From: Bradyrhizobium sp. Ec3.3
GTDB lineage: Bacteria; Pseudomonadota; Alphaproteobacteria; Rhizobiales; Xanthobacteraceae
NCBI RefSeq assembly: GCF_000472925.1
Contig: NZ_AXAS01000001.1
Coordinates: 372,001 to 436,000, forward strand
DNA: 64,000 nt
Reading direction: 5' to 3'
The notes under the pieces are model-generated. The model was not told the origin of the DNA and made no database searches. It saw only the letters and a program-made list of their open reading frames with translations. Positions 8,610-18,393 of this stretch are shown piece by piece; the stretch's first letter is position 1, and every line of letters begins with the position of its first letter. Both the position numbers and the translations under genes were made by a program.

Positions 8610-11087
8610 TTACGTCCCGCGCGGCTTGGCGCGCCGGGTGGGCAGAGCGTTCGCCGGATCGTCCGGCCAGGGATGGCGCGGATAGCGCCCGCGCAGATCG
8701 GAGCGGACCGCGATGTAACTGCCGCGCCAAAAACCGGGCAGGTCGCGCGTCACCTGCACCGGGCGCTGCGCCGGCGACAGCAGTTCCAGAACGAGCGGCA
8801 CCTTGCCGCCCGCGATCGATGGATGGCTGTTGAGGCCGAACAGTTCCTGGAGCCGCACGGCGATGGTCGGCCCCTGCTCGGCCTCATAGTCGATCGCGAG
8901 CATCGTCCCGGTCGGCGCCTCGAAATGGGTGGGCGCCTCGCGTTCGAGCCGGGCGCGCAGCTCCCACGGCAACAGCGCCATCAGCGCGTCGGAGAGGTCG
9001 CCGGCGGAGACGTCCTTCAGCGCCGTCTTGTCGTAGAGCGCAGGCACCAGCCAGTCATCGCGCCGCGCGATCAGGGCGTCGTCGGACAGATCGGGCCAGC
9101 TCTCGCCTTCAGCCTTGCGCAGGAACATCACGCGGTCGCGCCATTGGATGGCGGCTTTCGACCAGGGCAGCCGGTCGAGGCCGGCGGCGATCAGGCCGTC
9201 GGCGAGAATGCGGGCCGTCGTCTCGGACGGCGTGAGCGTGAGGGGTGCCTCAGACAACGTGATGGCGTGCAGCGCGCGTTTGCGGCGTGCGCGCAGCGCC
9301 ATCGCGCCGCGATCAAAAGAAATCTCGTCCGAGGTTTCGATGTGCTCGGCGAAATGGCCTTCGATGTCGCCCTCGCTGATCGGCGCGGCAAGGAGGATGC
9401 GCCCGCTCGCCGCCGTGCCCGTCATCTCGGCCACCGCAATATAGGGCGCGCGCGCAAGCGACGACGTCTGCTCGACGGCCGCGCCGCGGCCATTGGCGAG
9501 CACGAAGCTGCCGTTGCCACGGTTGCGCGCGACACGGTCGGGGAAGGCGTAGGCGAGCATGATGCCGGTGCGCAAGTCGCCCTGCCCCAGCGTCCCTTTC
9601 TCCGATGATGCGACTTGCGAGGCCCAGCGCCGTGCGAGGTCGCGGGCGCTGCTGGCGCGAGGCGAGCGGTCGCGGCGGAATTGATCGAGACGGTGGTCGA
9701 GATCGACGCTGTCGCCGCCGAGCCCGCGCTCGGTGAGGATGGCGGCGATTTCGGCGGCGGCCTCGCCGCTGCCAGCGCGATGCGAATCCACGATCATGCG
9801 CGCGAGCCGCGGCGGCAGCGCCAGCGCGCGCAGGCTCTTGCCTTCCGCCGTGATGCGACCGTCGGCATCGAGCGCGTTGAGCTCGGCAAGCAGGCTCTTT
9901 GCCTCTTTCCAGGCGGGCTGAGGCGGCGGATCGAGGAACGAGAGTGCCGAGGCATCGCTCACGCCCCATTGCGCGAGATCGAGCACGAGCGAGGAGAGGT
10001 CCGCGCTCAGAATTTCAGGCTGGGTGTAGGGCGCGAGCGAGGCGGTCTGCGGCTCGTCCCAGAGCCGGTAGCACACGCCGGGCTCGGTGCGGCCGGCGCG
10101 GCCGCGGCGCTGATCGACCGCGGCGCGCGAGGCACGAACAGTCTCGAGCCGCGTTAAGGCGATATCGGGCTCATAGCGCGGCACGCGGGCGAGGCCGGAA
10201 TCCACGACAATGCGCACGCCCTCGATGGTGAGCGAGGTCTCCGCGATCGAGGTCGCCAGCACCACCTTGCGCGTGCCTTTGGGCGCCGGCGCGATGGCGC
10301 GGTCCTGCACGGCGGCATCCAGCGCGCCGAACAACGGCACGATCTCGATTGCAGCATCATGGACGCGTTCGGCGAGAAAGTTCTGCGTGCGCCGGATCTC
10401 GGCCGCGCCGGGCAGGAACGCCAGCACCGAGCCGGCATCGGCGCGCAGCGCGGAGGCAATCGCATCCGCCATCTGTCGCTCCAGCGGCGCATCTGCCTTT
10501 CGACCGAGATAGCGCGTCTCGACCGGAAACGCGCGGCCCTCGCTCTCGACGACGGGCGCCTCCCCCAGCAGTCTCGCCACCCGGGCGCCGTCCAGCGTCG
10601 CCGACATCACGAGGATGCGCAAATCCTCGCGCAGGCCCAGTTGCGCATCGCGCGCCAGCGCGAGGCCGAGGTCGGCATCGAGCGAGCGCTCGTGGAATTC
10701 GTCGAACAGGACGGCGGCGACGCCCGTCAGCTCGGGGTCGTCGAGGATCTGGCGGGTGAAGATGCCCTCCGTCACCACCTCGATGCGGGTCGCGCGCGAG
10801 ATTTTCGAGCCGAAGCGGACGCGATAGCCGACGGTCTCGCCGGCGCGCTCGCCGAGCGATTTGGCCATGCGGTCGGCGGAAGCGCGCGCCGCGATGCGCC
10901 GCGGCTCCAGCACGACGATCTTCTTACCCCTGGCCCAGGGCGCGTCCAGCAGCGCCAGCGGCACGCGCGTGGTCTTGCCGGCGCCGGGCGGCGCCACCAG
11001 CACGGCAGCGTTGTGCTTGTCCAGCGTGCGCGACAGGTCGTCGAGCACCGCATCGATCGGAAGGGGCGTGTCGAAGCTGCGAGGCAA
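8610..11087 (-). CDS. hrpB: DEAH-box ATP-dependent helicase HrpB
   Basis: 825 residues if translation starts at the TTG at 11087, giving MPRSFDTPLPIDAVLDD, the usual HrpB beginning. The ATG at 11204 lies further out, but the intervening 39 codons run into a palindromic repeat (11184-11218), so the TTG is preferred. Motifs are Walker A APPGAGKTT, motif II DEFHE, motif III SATLDG and motif VI QRRGRAGR, then the helicase-associated and HrpB C-terminal domains. HrpB is a widespread bacterial DExH protein of poorly known role. There is an overlap-free junction with ugd about 150 bases upstream. Confidence 0.95.
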   Translation of the reverse strand: MPRSFDTPLPIDAVLDDLSRTLDKHNAAVLVAPPGAGKTTRVPLALLDAPWARGKKIVVLEPRRIAARASADRMAKSLGERAGETVGYRVRFGSKISRATRIEVVTEGIFTRQILDDPELTGVAAVLFDEFHERSLDADLGLALARDAQLGLREDLRILVMSATLDGARVARLLGEAPVVESEGRAFPVETRYLGRKADAPLERQMADAIASALRADAGSVLAFLPGAAEIRRTQNFLAERVHDAAIEIVPLFGALDAAVQDRAIAPAPKGTRKVVLATSIAETSLTIEGVRIVVDSGLARVPRYEPDIALTRLETVRASRAAVDQRRGRAGRTEPGVCYRLWDEPQTASLAPYTQPEILSADLSSLVLDLAQWGVSDASALSFLDPPPQPAWKEAKSLLAELNALDADGRITAEGKSLRALALPPRLARMIVDSHRAGSGEAAAEIAAILTERGLGGDSVDLDHRLDQFRRDRSPRASSARDLARRWASQVASSEKGTLGQGDLRTGIMLAYAFPDRVARNRGNGSFVLANGRGAAVEQTSSLARAPYIAVAEMTGTAASGRILLAAPISEGDIEGHFAEHIETSDEISFDRGAMALRARRKRALHAITLSEAPLTLTPSETTARILADGLIAAGLDRLPWSKAAIQWRDRVMFLRKAEGESWPDLSDDALIARRDDWLVPALYDKTALKDVSAGDLSDALMALLPWELRARLEREAPTHFEAPTGTMLAIDYEAEQGPTIAVRLQELFGLNSHPSIAGGKVPLVLELLSPAQRPVQVTRDLPGFWRGSYIAVRSDLRGRYPRHPWPDDPANALPTRRAKPRGT

Positions 11088-11183
11088 TGCGCTATCCGTT
11101 CGTCCTGCCCGGGCAAAAGCGCGAAGTACGTCTTCGCACCAAACGTCCCGGGGCATCCACGTTTCTTTAGCGCGGAGTGAACA

Positions 11184-11218
11184 AGACGTGGATGGCCGGG
11201 ACAAGCCCGGCCATGACG
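11184..11218. repeat. Short palindromic element
   Basis: A single hairpin, ACGTGGATGGCCGGGACAAG followed by CCCGGCCATGACG, lies between the ends of hrpB and ugd. A decayed relative (TTGCCCGGGCTTGTCCCCGG) lies at about 19903-19932. These are the single-arm version of the composite elements listed elsewhere. Confidence 0.75.
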
Positions 11219-11240
11219 GAATCGTTGCGGCGGCCTATCG

Positions 11241-12557
11241 TCAAACCTGCCCGGCAGGCCGTCCCACGCTCTCATAGACGAAGCCCGCGGCTTCCATGTC
11301 TTCGGGACGGTAGATGTTGCGCAAATCGACCACGACGGGCTGCACCATGGTCTCCTTCAACCGGTCGAGATCGAGCGCGCGGAACTGCACCCATTCGGTG
11401 ACGATGACCAGCGCGTCCGCGCCCTTGGCGCAGGCATACGCATCTTCGCAATAGTCGATGGCCGGCAACTCGTGCTTGGCCTGCTCCATGCCGACCGGGT
11501 CATAGGCGCGCACCTTCGCACCCTGGTCCAGCAAACCGGTGACGAGCGGGATCGAGGGCGCATCGCGCATGTCGTCGGTGTCGGGCTTGAAGGTGAGACC
11601 GAGCACGCCGATCGTCTTGCCGCGCAGCGCGCCGCCGAGCGCGTGGCTGACCTTGCGCGCCATCGCGCGCTTCCGGTTCTCGTTGACGGCAAGCACCGCC
11701 TCGACGATGCGCAGGCTCACGTCATAGTCCTGCGCGATCTTGATCAGAGCCTTGGTGTCCTTCGGGAAACAGGAGCCGCCGAAGCCCGGGCCCGCATGCA
11801 GGAACTTGGTGCCGATGCGGTTGTCCAGACCAATGCCGCGCGCGACCTCCTGGACGTTCGCGCCGACCTTCTCGGCCAAATCGGCGATCTCGTTGATGAA
11901 GGTGATCTTGGTCGCCAGAAACGCGTTGGCGGCGTATTTGATCATCTCCGCGGTGCGGCGCGCGGTGAACATCAGCGGCGCCTGGTTCAGCGACAGCGGA
12001 CGGTAGATGTCGCTCATCACTTTTCGACCACGCTCGTCATTAGTGCCGACCACGATGCGATCCGGGAATTTGAAATCGCGGATCGCCGCGCCCTCACGCA
12101 GGAATTCGGGGTTGGACGCGACCACCACATCGGCCTTCGGATTGGTCTCGCGGATGATGCGTTCGACCTCATCGCCGGTGCCGACCGGAACGGTCGACTT
12201 GGTGACGATGACCGTGAAACCGGAGAGTGACGCAGCGATCTCGCGCGCGGCAGCGTAGACGTAAGACAAGTCGGCATGACCATCGCCGCGCCGCGACGGC
12301 GTACCGACCGCGATGAACACGGCCTCCGCCTCCGCCACCGGCCCCGAAAGATCGGTCGTGAAGCTCAGGCGCTTGGCCTTCACATTGGTCTCGACCAGCG
12401 AGTCGAGCCCCGGCTCGTAGATCGGGATCTCGCCGCGGTGGAGCGCCGCAATCTTGCGCTCGTCCTTGTCGACGCAGGCGACGTCATGGCCGAAATCCGC
12501 AAAGCACGCACCGGAAACCAGCCCCACATATCCCGTGCCGATCATGGCAATTCGCAT
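11241..12557 (-). CDS. UDP-glucose 6-dehydrogenase
   Basis: 438 residues, the usual length. The N-terminal NAD-binding site is MRIAMIGTGYVGLVSG. The central part carries the substrate-binding region and the catalytic cysteine in GFGGSCFPKD, and the C-terminal UDP-binding domain contains VLGLTFKPDTDDMRDAPS. The enzyme oxidises UDP-glucose to UDP-glucuronate with two NAD+, a precursor for acidic exopolysaccharide and lipid A or LPS modification. With the phosphomannomutase and the acyltransferase on either side it points to surface-polysaccharide metabolism in this segment. Confidence 0.96.
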   Translation of the reverse strand: MRIAMIGTGYVGLVSGACFADFGHDVACVDKDERKIAALHRGEIPIYEPGLDSLVETNVKAKRLSFTTDLSGPVAEAEAVFIAVGTPSRRGDGHADLSYVYAAAREIAASLSGFTVIVTKSTVPVGTGDEVERIIRETNPKADVVVASNPEFLREGAAIRDFKFPDRIVVGTNDERGRKVMSDIYRPLSLNQAPLMFTARRTAEMIKYAANAFLATKITFINEIADLAEKVGANVQEVARGIGLDNRIGTKFLHAGPGFGGSCFPKDTKALIKIAQDYDVSLRIVEAVLAVNENRKRAMARKVSHALGGALRGKTIGVLGLTFKPDTDDMRDAPSIPLVTGLLDQGAKVRAYDPVGMEQAKHELPAIDYCEDAYACAKGADALVIVTEWVQFRALDLDRLKETMVQPVVVDLRNIYRPEDMEAAGFVYESVGRPAGQV

Positions 12558-12755
12558 GAAAAACCTGCCCGTCTTGGTTAACGCATAATGATGCTTCGCA
12601 GCGGTCTTAGAGCATTTTCATGTCCGCGGGGAAGAGGCTGCCCCAAGAAAGTCGGCAAGAAAACCGGCATGTGATTTGTAGAGTAAAGGGGACCGAAACC
12701 TGCCGCCGGCATACTGCCCCGCTCTTGGGCGGCAACCGCCTCGAAAAGGGACACC

Positions 12756-13823
12756 ATGGCACCATCAGGCACAATCGTGGCAAGCGGAGGTTCCAAGACC
12801 TCGCCGCCGGCGCGCCTCGATTGGGTCGATTACGCCAAGGGCATCTGCATCGTCATGGTCGTGATGATGCATTCGGTGCTGGGGGTCGAGCTCGCTGCCG
12901 GCGAACCCGGGTTCATGCATGGTCTGGTCGCCTTCGCAAAGCCGTTCCGGATGCCGGATTTCTTCCTGATTTCGGGCCTGTTCTTGCCGCTCGTGATCGA
13001 CCGCGACTGGCGAATCTATCTCGACCGCAAGGTCGTGCATTTCGCCTACTTTTATGTCCTCTGGGTGACAATCCAGTTCGGCTTCAAGGCGCCAGCCTTC
13101 GCGGCCGAGACCAGCTGGCACCATGTGGGCCTTCTGTATCTCGAATCATTCATCGAGCCGTTCGGCACGCTCTGGTTCATTTACCTGCTGCCGATCTTCT
13201 TCGTCGTCACAAAACTGACACGGCGAATCCCGCCGCTCGCGATCTGGCTCGTCGCGGCGATGCTGGAGACGGCGCGCATCGCAACGGGATGGACCGCCAT
13301 CGACGAGTTCTGCGCACGCTTCGTCTATTTCTATTCCGGCTATCTGTTTGCGGATTACGTGTTCGCCTTGTCGGATCGCGCGCGCCGGCATCCAGCCGTT
13401 GCCCTCGCGACGCTTGGCGCGTGGGCTCTCGTCAATGCGGGTATCGTTGCACACGGCGCCAGCGAATGGCCGATGGTCTCGCTTCTGCTCGGTTTCTCCG
13501 GCGCCGTCGCCGTCGCGACGATGGGCACGCTGCTCGCGCATGCGCGCTGGCTCAACTTTCTTCGGTTCTGCGGCGAGCACTCGATCGTGATCTATCTCGC
13601 CTTCTTCCTGCCGATGGCCGCGACACGGACGCTGCTGCTGCGCACCGTCGTTGTTCCCGACATCGGCATGATGTCGCTGATCGTCACCATCGTGGGCGTC
13701 GCCGGTGCGCTCCTGATCTGGCGGGCCGCGCTGCGCCTGCACGCCCACTTCCTGTTCGAGCGGCCGGACGCCTTCTGGATCGCGCCGAAGAAGGCGGGGT
13801 CGGTGTTGCAGCCGGCGGAGTAG
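12756..13823 (+). CDS. Acyltransferase-3 family membrane protein
   Basis: 355 residues, strongly hydrophobic with about ten predicted membrane segments. The N-terminal motif RLDWVDYAKGICIVMVVMMH is the hallmark of the acyltransferase-3 (OafA/fucose-4-O-acetylase) family, which moves acetyl or succinyl groups onto periplasmic sugars. The His in the VMMH segment is the usual catalytic residue. The gene is transcribed divergently from ugd across 198 bases. A role in decorating exopolysaccharide or LPS is inferred from family and location only. Confidence 0.85.
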   Translation: MAPSGTIVASGGSKTSPPARLDWVDYAKGICIVMVVMMHSVLGVELAAGEPGFMHGLVAFAKPFRMPDFFLISGLFLPLVIDRDWRIYLDRKVVHFAYFYVLWVTIQFGFKAPAFAAETSWHHVGLLYLESFIEPFGTLWFIYLLPIFFVVTKLTRRIPPLAIWLVAAMLETARIATGWTAIDEFCARFVYFYSGYLFADYVFALSDRARRHPAVALATLGAWALVNAGIVAHGASEWPMVSLLLGFSGAVAVATMGTLLAHARWLNFLRFCGEHSIVIYLAFFLPMAATRTLLLRTVVVPDIGMMSLIVTIVGVAGALLIWRAALRLHAHFLFERPDAFWIAPKKAGSVLQPAE

Positions 13824-13834
13824 TTTCTCGCTCC

Positions 13835-13941
13835 GCTGTCGTCGCCCGGCTCGACCGGGCGACCCAGTATTCCAGAGACAGCAGTTATTGACCGATAGGC
13901 CGCGGCGTACTGGATTCCCCGGTCAAGCCGGGGAATGACAG
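13835..13941. repeat. Composite palindromic element, TCGA-loop type
   Basis: Same build and orientation as the copy at 5228-5329: left arm around GCCCGGCTCGACCGGGC, spacer beginning CCAGTATTCCAGAGAC and ending CCGCGGCGTACTGGA, right arm TTCCCCGGTCAAGCCGGGGAA. It sits between the acyltransferase gene and polA. Confidence 0.85.
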
Positions 13942-14019
13942 TGGGGATAGCGGCGCCAGCGGCCCAAAAATCGCCCCTCAAAGGCTGTCAAATTCCGCAA
14001 AAATTCATACATTGCGGCC

Positions 14020-17000
14020 ATGCCCAAAACCTCCCCGAAGACCACCGCCAAAGCTGACACCAAGGCTGCTGCGCCCAAGGCGGCCGCTGAAACCAAATCC
14101 GCTGCTGCCAAGGCTGCTGCCAAACCCGTGGCGGCGAAGGCGGCCGGCAAGGGCGACCATGTCTTCCTGGTCGACGGTTCCTCCTACATTTTCCGCGCAT
14201 ACCACGCGTTGCCGCCGCTCAACCGCAAGTCTGACGGTTTACAGGTCAACGCCGTGCTCGGTTTCTGCAACATGCTGTGGAAATTGCTTCGCGACATGCC
14301 CGCGGACAACCGGCCGACGCATCTGGCGATCGTGTTCGACAAGTCGGAAGTCACCTTCCGCAACAAGCTCTATCCCGACTACAAGGCGCATCGGCCGCCG
14401 GCGCCGGACGATCTCATTCCGCAATTCGCGCTGATCCGCGAGGCCGTGCGCGCCTTCGACCTGCCCTGCCTGGAACAGGTGGGCTTCGAGGCCGACGATC
14501 TGATCGCGACCTATGCGCGGCAGGCAAGCGAGCGTGGCGCCGTCGCGACCATCGTGTCCTCCGACAAGGACTTGATGCAGCTCGTCAATGACAAGATCAC
14601 CATGTACGACACCATGAAGGATCGCCGCATCGGCATTCCCGAGGTGATCGAGAAATTCGGCGTGCCGCCGGAGAAGGTGGTCGAAGTGCAGGCGCTGGCG
14701 GGCGATTCCACCGACAACGTGCCGGGCGTGCCCGGCATCGGCATCAAGACCGCGGCGCAATTGATCGTCGAGTATGGTGACCTCGAGCAGCTTCTGTTTC
14801 GCGCGACCGAGATCAAGCAGCCGAAGCGGCGCGAGGCGCTGATCGAGAATGCCGAGAAGGCGCGGATCTCGCGCCAGCTGGTGCTGCTCGACGACAAAGT
14901 CGATCTCGAAGTGCCGCTGGACGATCTCGCCGTCCACGAGCCCGACGCGCGCAAGCTGATCGCCTTCCTGAAGGCGATGGAGTTCACGACGCTGACCCGC
15001 CGCGTCGCCGAATACGCCCAGGTCGATCCCGCCGATGTGGAGGCCGATCCCGGCTACAAGACCGGTGCCAGCGTGTTCTCGCCACTGCCGCCCTCGGACG
15101 TCGTGCCGGCGCCGGGACCCGGAGCATCGGCGCAAACTGCACCCAGGGAGCGCAATAAGGCCGCCGGCAAGGAGGACAAGGCCGCAAGCCCGAAGGGCGC
15201 GCCGGTCTCGCTCGCCGAGGCTCGCGCGGAAGCCGCGCGCAAGACCAGGATCGACCGTACCAAATATCAGACGATCAAGACGCTCGACCAGCTCGAGGCG
15301 CTGATCGCGCGCATCCACGACACCGGCCATGTCGCGCTCGAGGTGAAGGCGAACTCGGAAGACCCGATGCAGGCCGACATCTGCGGCATCGCGCTGGCGC
15401 TCGGCGCGGACGATGCCGCCTATGTGCCGCTGGCCCACAAGCCACCGGGCGGCGGCGCCGGACTGTTCGATGCGGGGCTCGCGCCCGACCAGGTGAAATT
15501 CGAAGCGGCCGTCGCAGCGCTGAAGCCTGTGCTCGAGTCGCAGGGCATCTTGAAGATCGGATACAACGCCAAGTTCATCGCGGTGCTGCTGGCGCAGGCC
15601 GGCATCACGCTGTGCAACCATGATGATTCGGAATTGATCTCCTATGTGCTCGACGCCGGCCGCGGCTCGCACGCGCTGGAATCGCTCGCCGAGCGCTGGC
15701 TCGGGCACGCGGTGCTCGCCGAAAGCGAGCTCGTCGGCAGCGGCAAGAACAAGCTCACCTTCGATCAGGTCGCGATCGACAAGGCGACCGAGCATTCCGC
15801 CGAGCGCGCCGATGTGACCTTGCGTTTGTGGCACGTGCTGAAGCCGCGCCTTATCGCCGAGCACATGACCGCCGTCTACGAGACGCTGGAGCGTCCGCTG
15901 ACCAGCGTGCTCGCGCGCATGGAGCGTCGCGGCATCTCGATCGACCGCCAGGTGCTCTCGCGGCTGTCGGGCGACTTTGCCCAGACCGCGGCGCGGGTGG
16001 AAGCCGAGATCCAGGAGATCGCCGGCGAGCCCGTCAATGTCGGCAGCCCAAAGCAGATCGGCGACATCCTGTTCGGCAAGATGGGACTTCCGGGCGGCAC
16101 CAAGACCAAGACCGGCGCATGGTCGACGACGGCGCAGGTGCTGGATGATCTCGCCGAGCAGGGCCATGACTTCCCGAAGAAGATTCTGGAATGGCGCCAG
16201 GTCTCGAAGCTGAAATCGACCTACACCGACGCACTGCCGACTTACGTCAATCCGCAGACCCATCGCGTGCACACGACCTACGCGCTGGCCGCGACCACCA
16301 CGGGCCGGCTGTCGTCGAACGAGCCGAACTTGCAGAACATTCCGGTGCGCACCGAGGACGGGCGAAAGATCCGCCGCGCCTTCATTGCGACGCCCGGGCA
16401 CAAGCTGGTCTCGGCCGACTATTCGCAGATCGAGCTGCGGCTGCTCGCCGAGATCGCCGACATTCCCGTGCTGAAGCAGGCCTTCCGCGACGGGCTCGAC
16501 ATTCACGCGATGACGGCATCCGAGATGTTCGGCGTGCCGATCAAGGGCATGCCGAGCGAAATCCGACGCCGGGCCAAGGCGATCAATTTCGGCATCATCT
16601 ACGGCATCTCCGCGTTCGGCCTTGCCAACCAGCTCGGCATCGCGCGCGAGGAGGCCTCCGCCTACATCAAGAAGTATTTCGAGCGCTTCCCCGGCATCCG
16701 TGCCTATATGGACGAAACGCGCGATTTCTGCCGGAGCCACGGCTATGTCACGACGCTGTTCGGCCGCAAGTGTCACTACCCCGACATCAAGGCGTCTAAC
16801 GCCTCGGTGCGCGCCTTCAACGAGCGCGCCGCGATCAACGCGCGCCTGCAGGGCACGGCCGCCGACATCATCCGCCGTGCCATGACGCGGGTGGAGGACG
16901 CGCTGGCGGCAAAGAAGCTCTCGGCGCAGATGCTGCTTCAGGTGCATGACGAATTGATCTTCGAGGTGCCGGACGCGGAGGTCGAGGCGACGTTGCCGGT

Positions 17001-17103
17001 CGTGCAGCACGTGATGCAGGACGCACCGTTCCCGGCCGTGCTGCTCTCGGTGCCGCTCCATGTCGATGCCCGCGCGGCGACCAACTGGGACGAGGCACAC
17101 TGA
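14020..17103 (+). CDS. polA: DNA polymerase I
   Basis: 1027 residues. An Ala/Lys-rich tail of about 45 residues precedes the 5'-3' exonuclease domain (about 47-330), then a linker, a 3'-5' exonuclease fold (about 420-610) and the polymerase domain. Polymerase motifs are intact: motif A SADYSQIELR, motif B RRRAKAINFGIIYGIS, motif C LQVHDELIFEV. In the 3'-5' exonuclease fold the four metal ligands of the E. coli enzyme appear lost: LEVK (Glu441, Lys443) replaces DTE, NAKFI (Ile520) replaces NLKYD, and SAERADV (Arg596) replaces AAEDADV. It should polymerise and remove primers but not proofread. It fills gaps in repair and lagging-strand synthesis. Confidence 0.97.
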   Translation: MPKTSPKTTAKADTKAAAPKAAAETKSAAAKAAAKPVAAKAAGKGDHVFLVDGSSYIFRAYHALPPLNRKSDGLQVNAVLGFCNMLWKLLRDMPADNRPTHLAIVFDKSEVTFRNKLYPDYKAHRPPAPDDLIPQFALIREAVRAFDLPCLEQVGFEADDLIATYARQASERGAVATIVSSDKDLMQLVNDKITMYDTMKDRRIGIPEVIEKFGVPPEKVVEVQALAGDSTDNVPGVPGIGIKTAAQLIVEYGDLEQLLFRATEIKQPKRREALIENAEKARISRQLVLLDDKVDLEVPLDDLAVHEPDARKLIAFLKAMEFTTLTRRVAEYAQVDPADVEADPGYKTGASVFSPLPPSDVVPAPGPGASAQTAPRERNKAAGKEDKAASPKGAPVSLAEARAEAARKTRIDRTKYQTIKTLDQLEALIARIHDTGHVALEVKANSEDPMQADICGIALALGADDAAYVPLAHKPPGGGAGLFDAGLAPDQVKFEAAVAALKPVLESQGILKIGYNAKFIAVLLAQAGITLCNHDDSELISYVLDAGRGSHALESLAERWLGHAVLAESELVGSGKNKLTFDQVAIDKATEHSAERADVTLRLWHVLKPRLIAEHMTAVYETLERPLTSVLARMERRGISIDRQVLSRLSGDFAQTAARVEAEIQEIAGEPVNVGSPKQIGDILFGKMGLPGGTKTKTGAWSTTAQVLDDLAEQGHDFPKKILEWRQVSKLKSTYTDALPTYVNPQTHRVHTTYALAATTTGRLSSNEPNLQNIPVRTEDGRKIRRAFIATPGHKLVSADYSQIELRLLAEIADIPVLKQAFRDGLDIHAMTASEMFGVPIKGMPSEIRRRAKAINFGIIYGISAFGLANQLGIAREEASAYIKKYFERFPGIRAYMDETRDFCRSHGYVTTLFGRKCHYPDIKASNASVRAFNERAAINARLQGTAADIIRRAMTRVEDALAAKKLSAQMLLQVHDELIFEVPDAEVEATLPVVQHVMQDAPFPAVLLSVPLHVDARAATNWDEAH

Positions 17104-17117
17104 CGGCGGGCACCCTG

Positions 17118-17660
17118 ATGAAGATCGCAACGATCTCCGGCAGCTTGCGCGCCGGCTCGAGCAATACGGCTGCGTTGCGTGCAGCGGCCCTGCTCGCGCC
17201 TGTTGGCGTCGAAATGGTAGCCTTCGAAGGAATTGCGGGCCTGCCCTTCTTCAATCCGGATCTCGATGGCAATGACGTGCCCGCCCCCGTCGGGGCAATG
17301 CGCAACCTCATCGGAAGCGTGGATGGCCTCCTGATCTCCAGCCCCGAATATGCTCGCGGTGTCGCCGGCGTCCTGAAGAATGCGCTCGACTGGCTGGTCG
17401 GAAGCCATGAATTTCCGGGCAAGCCGGTCGCATTGATCAACACCTCGCCTCGCGCCACGCACGCGCTCGCTGCCCTCACGCTCACCTTGGAGACGATGTC
17501 GGCCCGGATCGCACGGGACGCCTGCGTGACGCTGCCCCTGCTCGGCGGCGCCTTCGACGAGCACGGCATCGTCGCAGATCCCGCAATCGCAGAGCCGCTG
17601 CGTTCGGCGATGGAGCGTTTTGCGGCGTTCATCCGGAGCGTAGAGGCCGACGCGTCCTAG
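17118..17660 (+). CDS. NADPH-dependent FMN reductase-like flavoprotein
   Basis: 180 residues. The flavodoxin-like start MKIATISGSLRAGSSNTAAL carries the phosphate-binding loop, and the conserved SPEYARGVAGVLKNALDW segment places the flavin-binding site. This family includes azo- and chromate reductases and flavin reductases (ArsH/ChrR-like). The gene starts 14 bases after polA and may be co-transcribed. The electron acceptor is unknown. Confidence 0.9.
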   Translation: MKIATISGSLRAGSSNTAALRAAALLAPVGVEMVAFEGIAGLPFFNPDLDGNDVPAPVGAMRNLIGSVDGLLISSPEYARGVAGVLKNALDWLVGSHEFPGKPVALINTSPRATHALAALTLTLETMSARIARDACVTLPLLGGAFDEHGIVADPAIAEPLRSAMERFAAFIRSVEADAS

Positions 17661-17743
17661 CAAATTGTCCTCCGTGCAATTGCGGGATGGCGACGCGAGC
17701 CCTCGCATATTAGAACCGGTGTATCTCCCGCACGAGTTCACCG

Positions 17744-18379
17744 ATGCCCCCCACATCCGCCCTGCTCGGCTTTGCCCTCGTCTGCCTCGGCCTCGTGCTG
17801 ACGCCTGGGCCGAACATGATCTATCTGATCTCGCGCTCGATCACGCAGGGGCCGGCGGCCGGCATCGTCTCGCTCGGCGGCGTGGCGCTGGGCTTCGTGT
17901 TCTACATGCTGTGCGCGGCGTTTGGCATCACCGCGCTGCTGCTCGCCATTCCCTTCGCCTATGACGCGCTGCGCCTCGCCGGCGCCGGCTATCTCTTCTG
18001 GCTCGCCTGGCAGGCGGTGAAGCCGGGCGGCCGCTCGCCGTTCCAGGTGAGGAAGCTTGAGATCGACAGCCCGCGAAAACTGTTCGCGATGGGCTTTGTC
18101 ACCAACCTGCTCAATCCCAAGATCGCGATGCTCTATCTGGCGCTGCTGCCGCAGTTCATCGACCCCGCCGCTGGCAGCGTGCTGACACAGTCGCTGGTGC
18201 TGGGTGCCATCCAGATCGCGATCAGCGTCAGCGTCAACGCGATCATCGCGCTCGCCGCCGGCTCGATCGCGCTGTTCCTGGCAACGCGACCGAGCTGGAT
18301 GCTGGTGCAGCGCTGGCTGATGGGTACGGTGCTCGCCGGACTTGCCGTGCGCATGGCGGTGGAAGCGAAGCGGGTGTGA
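17744..18379 (+). CDS. LysE/RhtB-family amino-acid exporter
   Basis: 211 residues with six hydrophobic segments. The opening TPGPNMIYLISRSITQGPAA is the LysE/RhtB signature, and GFVTNLLNPKIAMLYLALLP is the second conserved block. Members export lysine, threonine, homoserine lactone or related amino acids by proton antiport. The true cargo is not predictable here. It converges with the glutathione-transferase gene across a palindromic element. Confidence 0.9.
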   Translation: MPPTSALLGFALVCLGLVLTPGPNMIYLISRSITQGPAAGIVSLGGVALGFVFYMLCAAFGITALLLAIPFAYDALRLAGAGYLFWLAWQAVKPGGRSPFQVRKLEIDSPRKLFAMGFVTNLLNPKIAMLYLALLPQFIDPAAGSVLTQSLVLGAIQIAISVSVNAIIALAAGSIALFLATRPSWMLVQRWLMGTVLAGLAVRMAVEAKRV

Positions 18380-18393
18380 CGCGCAGGCGCAGG

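Noticed and set aside
14239..17130. 963-codon open frame on the minus strand opposite polA
   Set aside because: It is a GC-skew shadow of a certain gene, has no family motif or ribosome site, and is rich in Arg/Ala/Leu like other antisense frames here.
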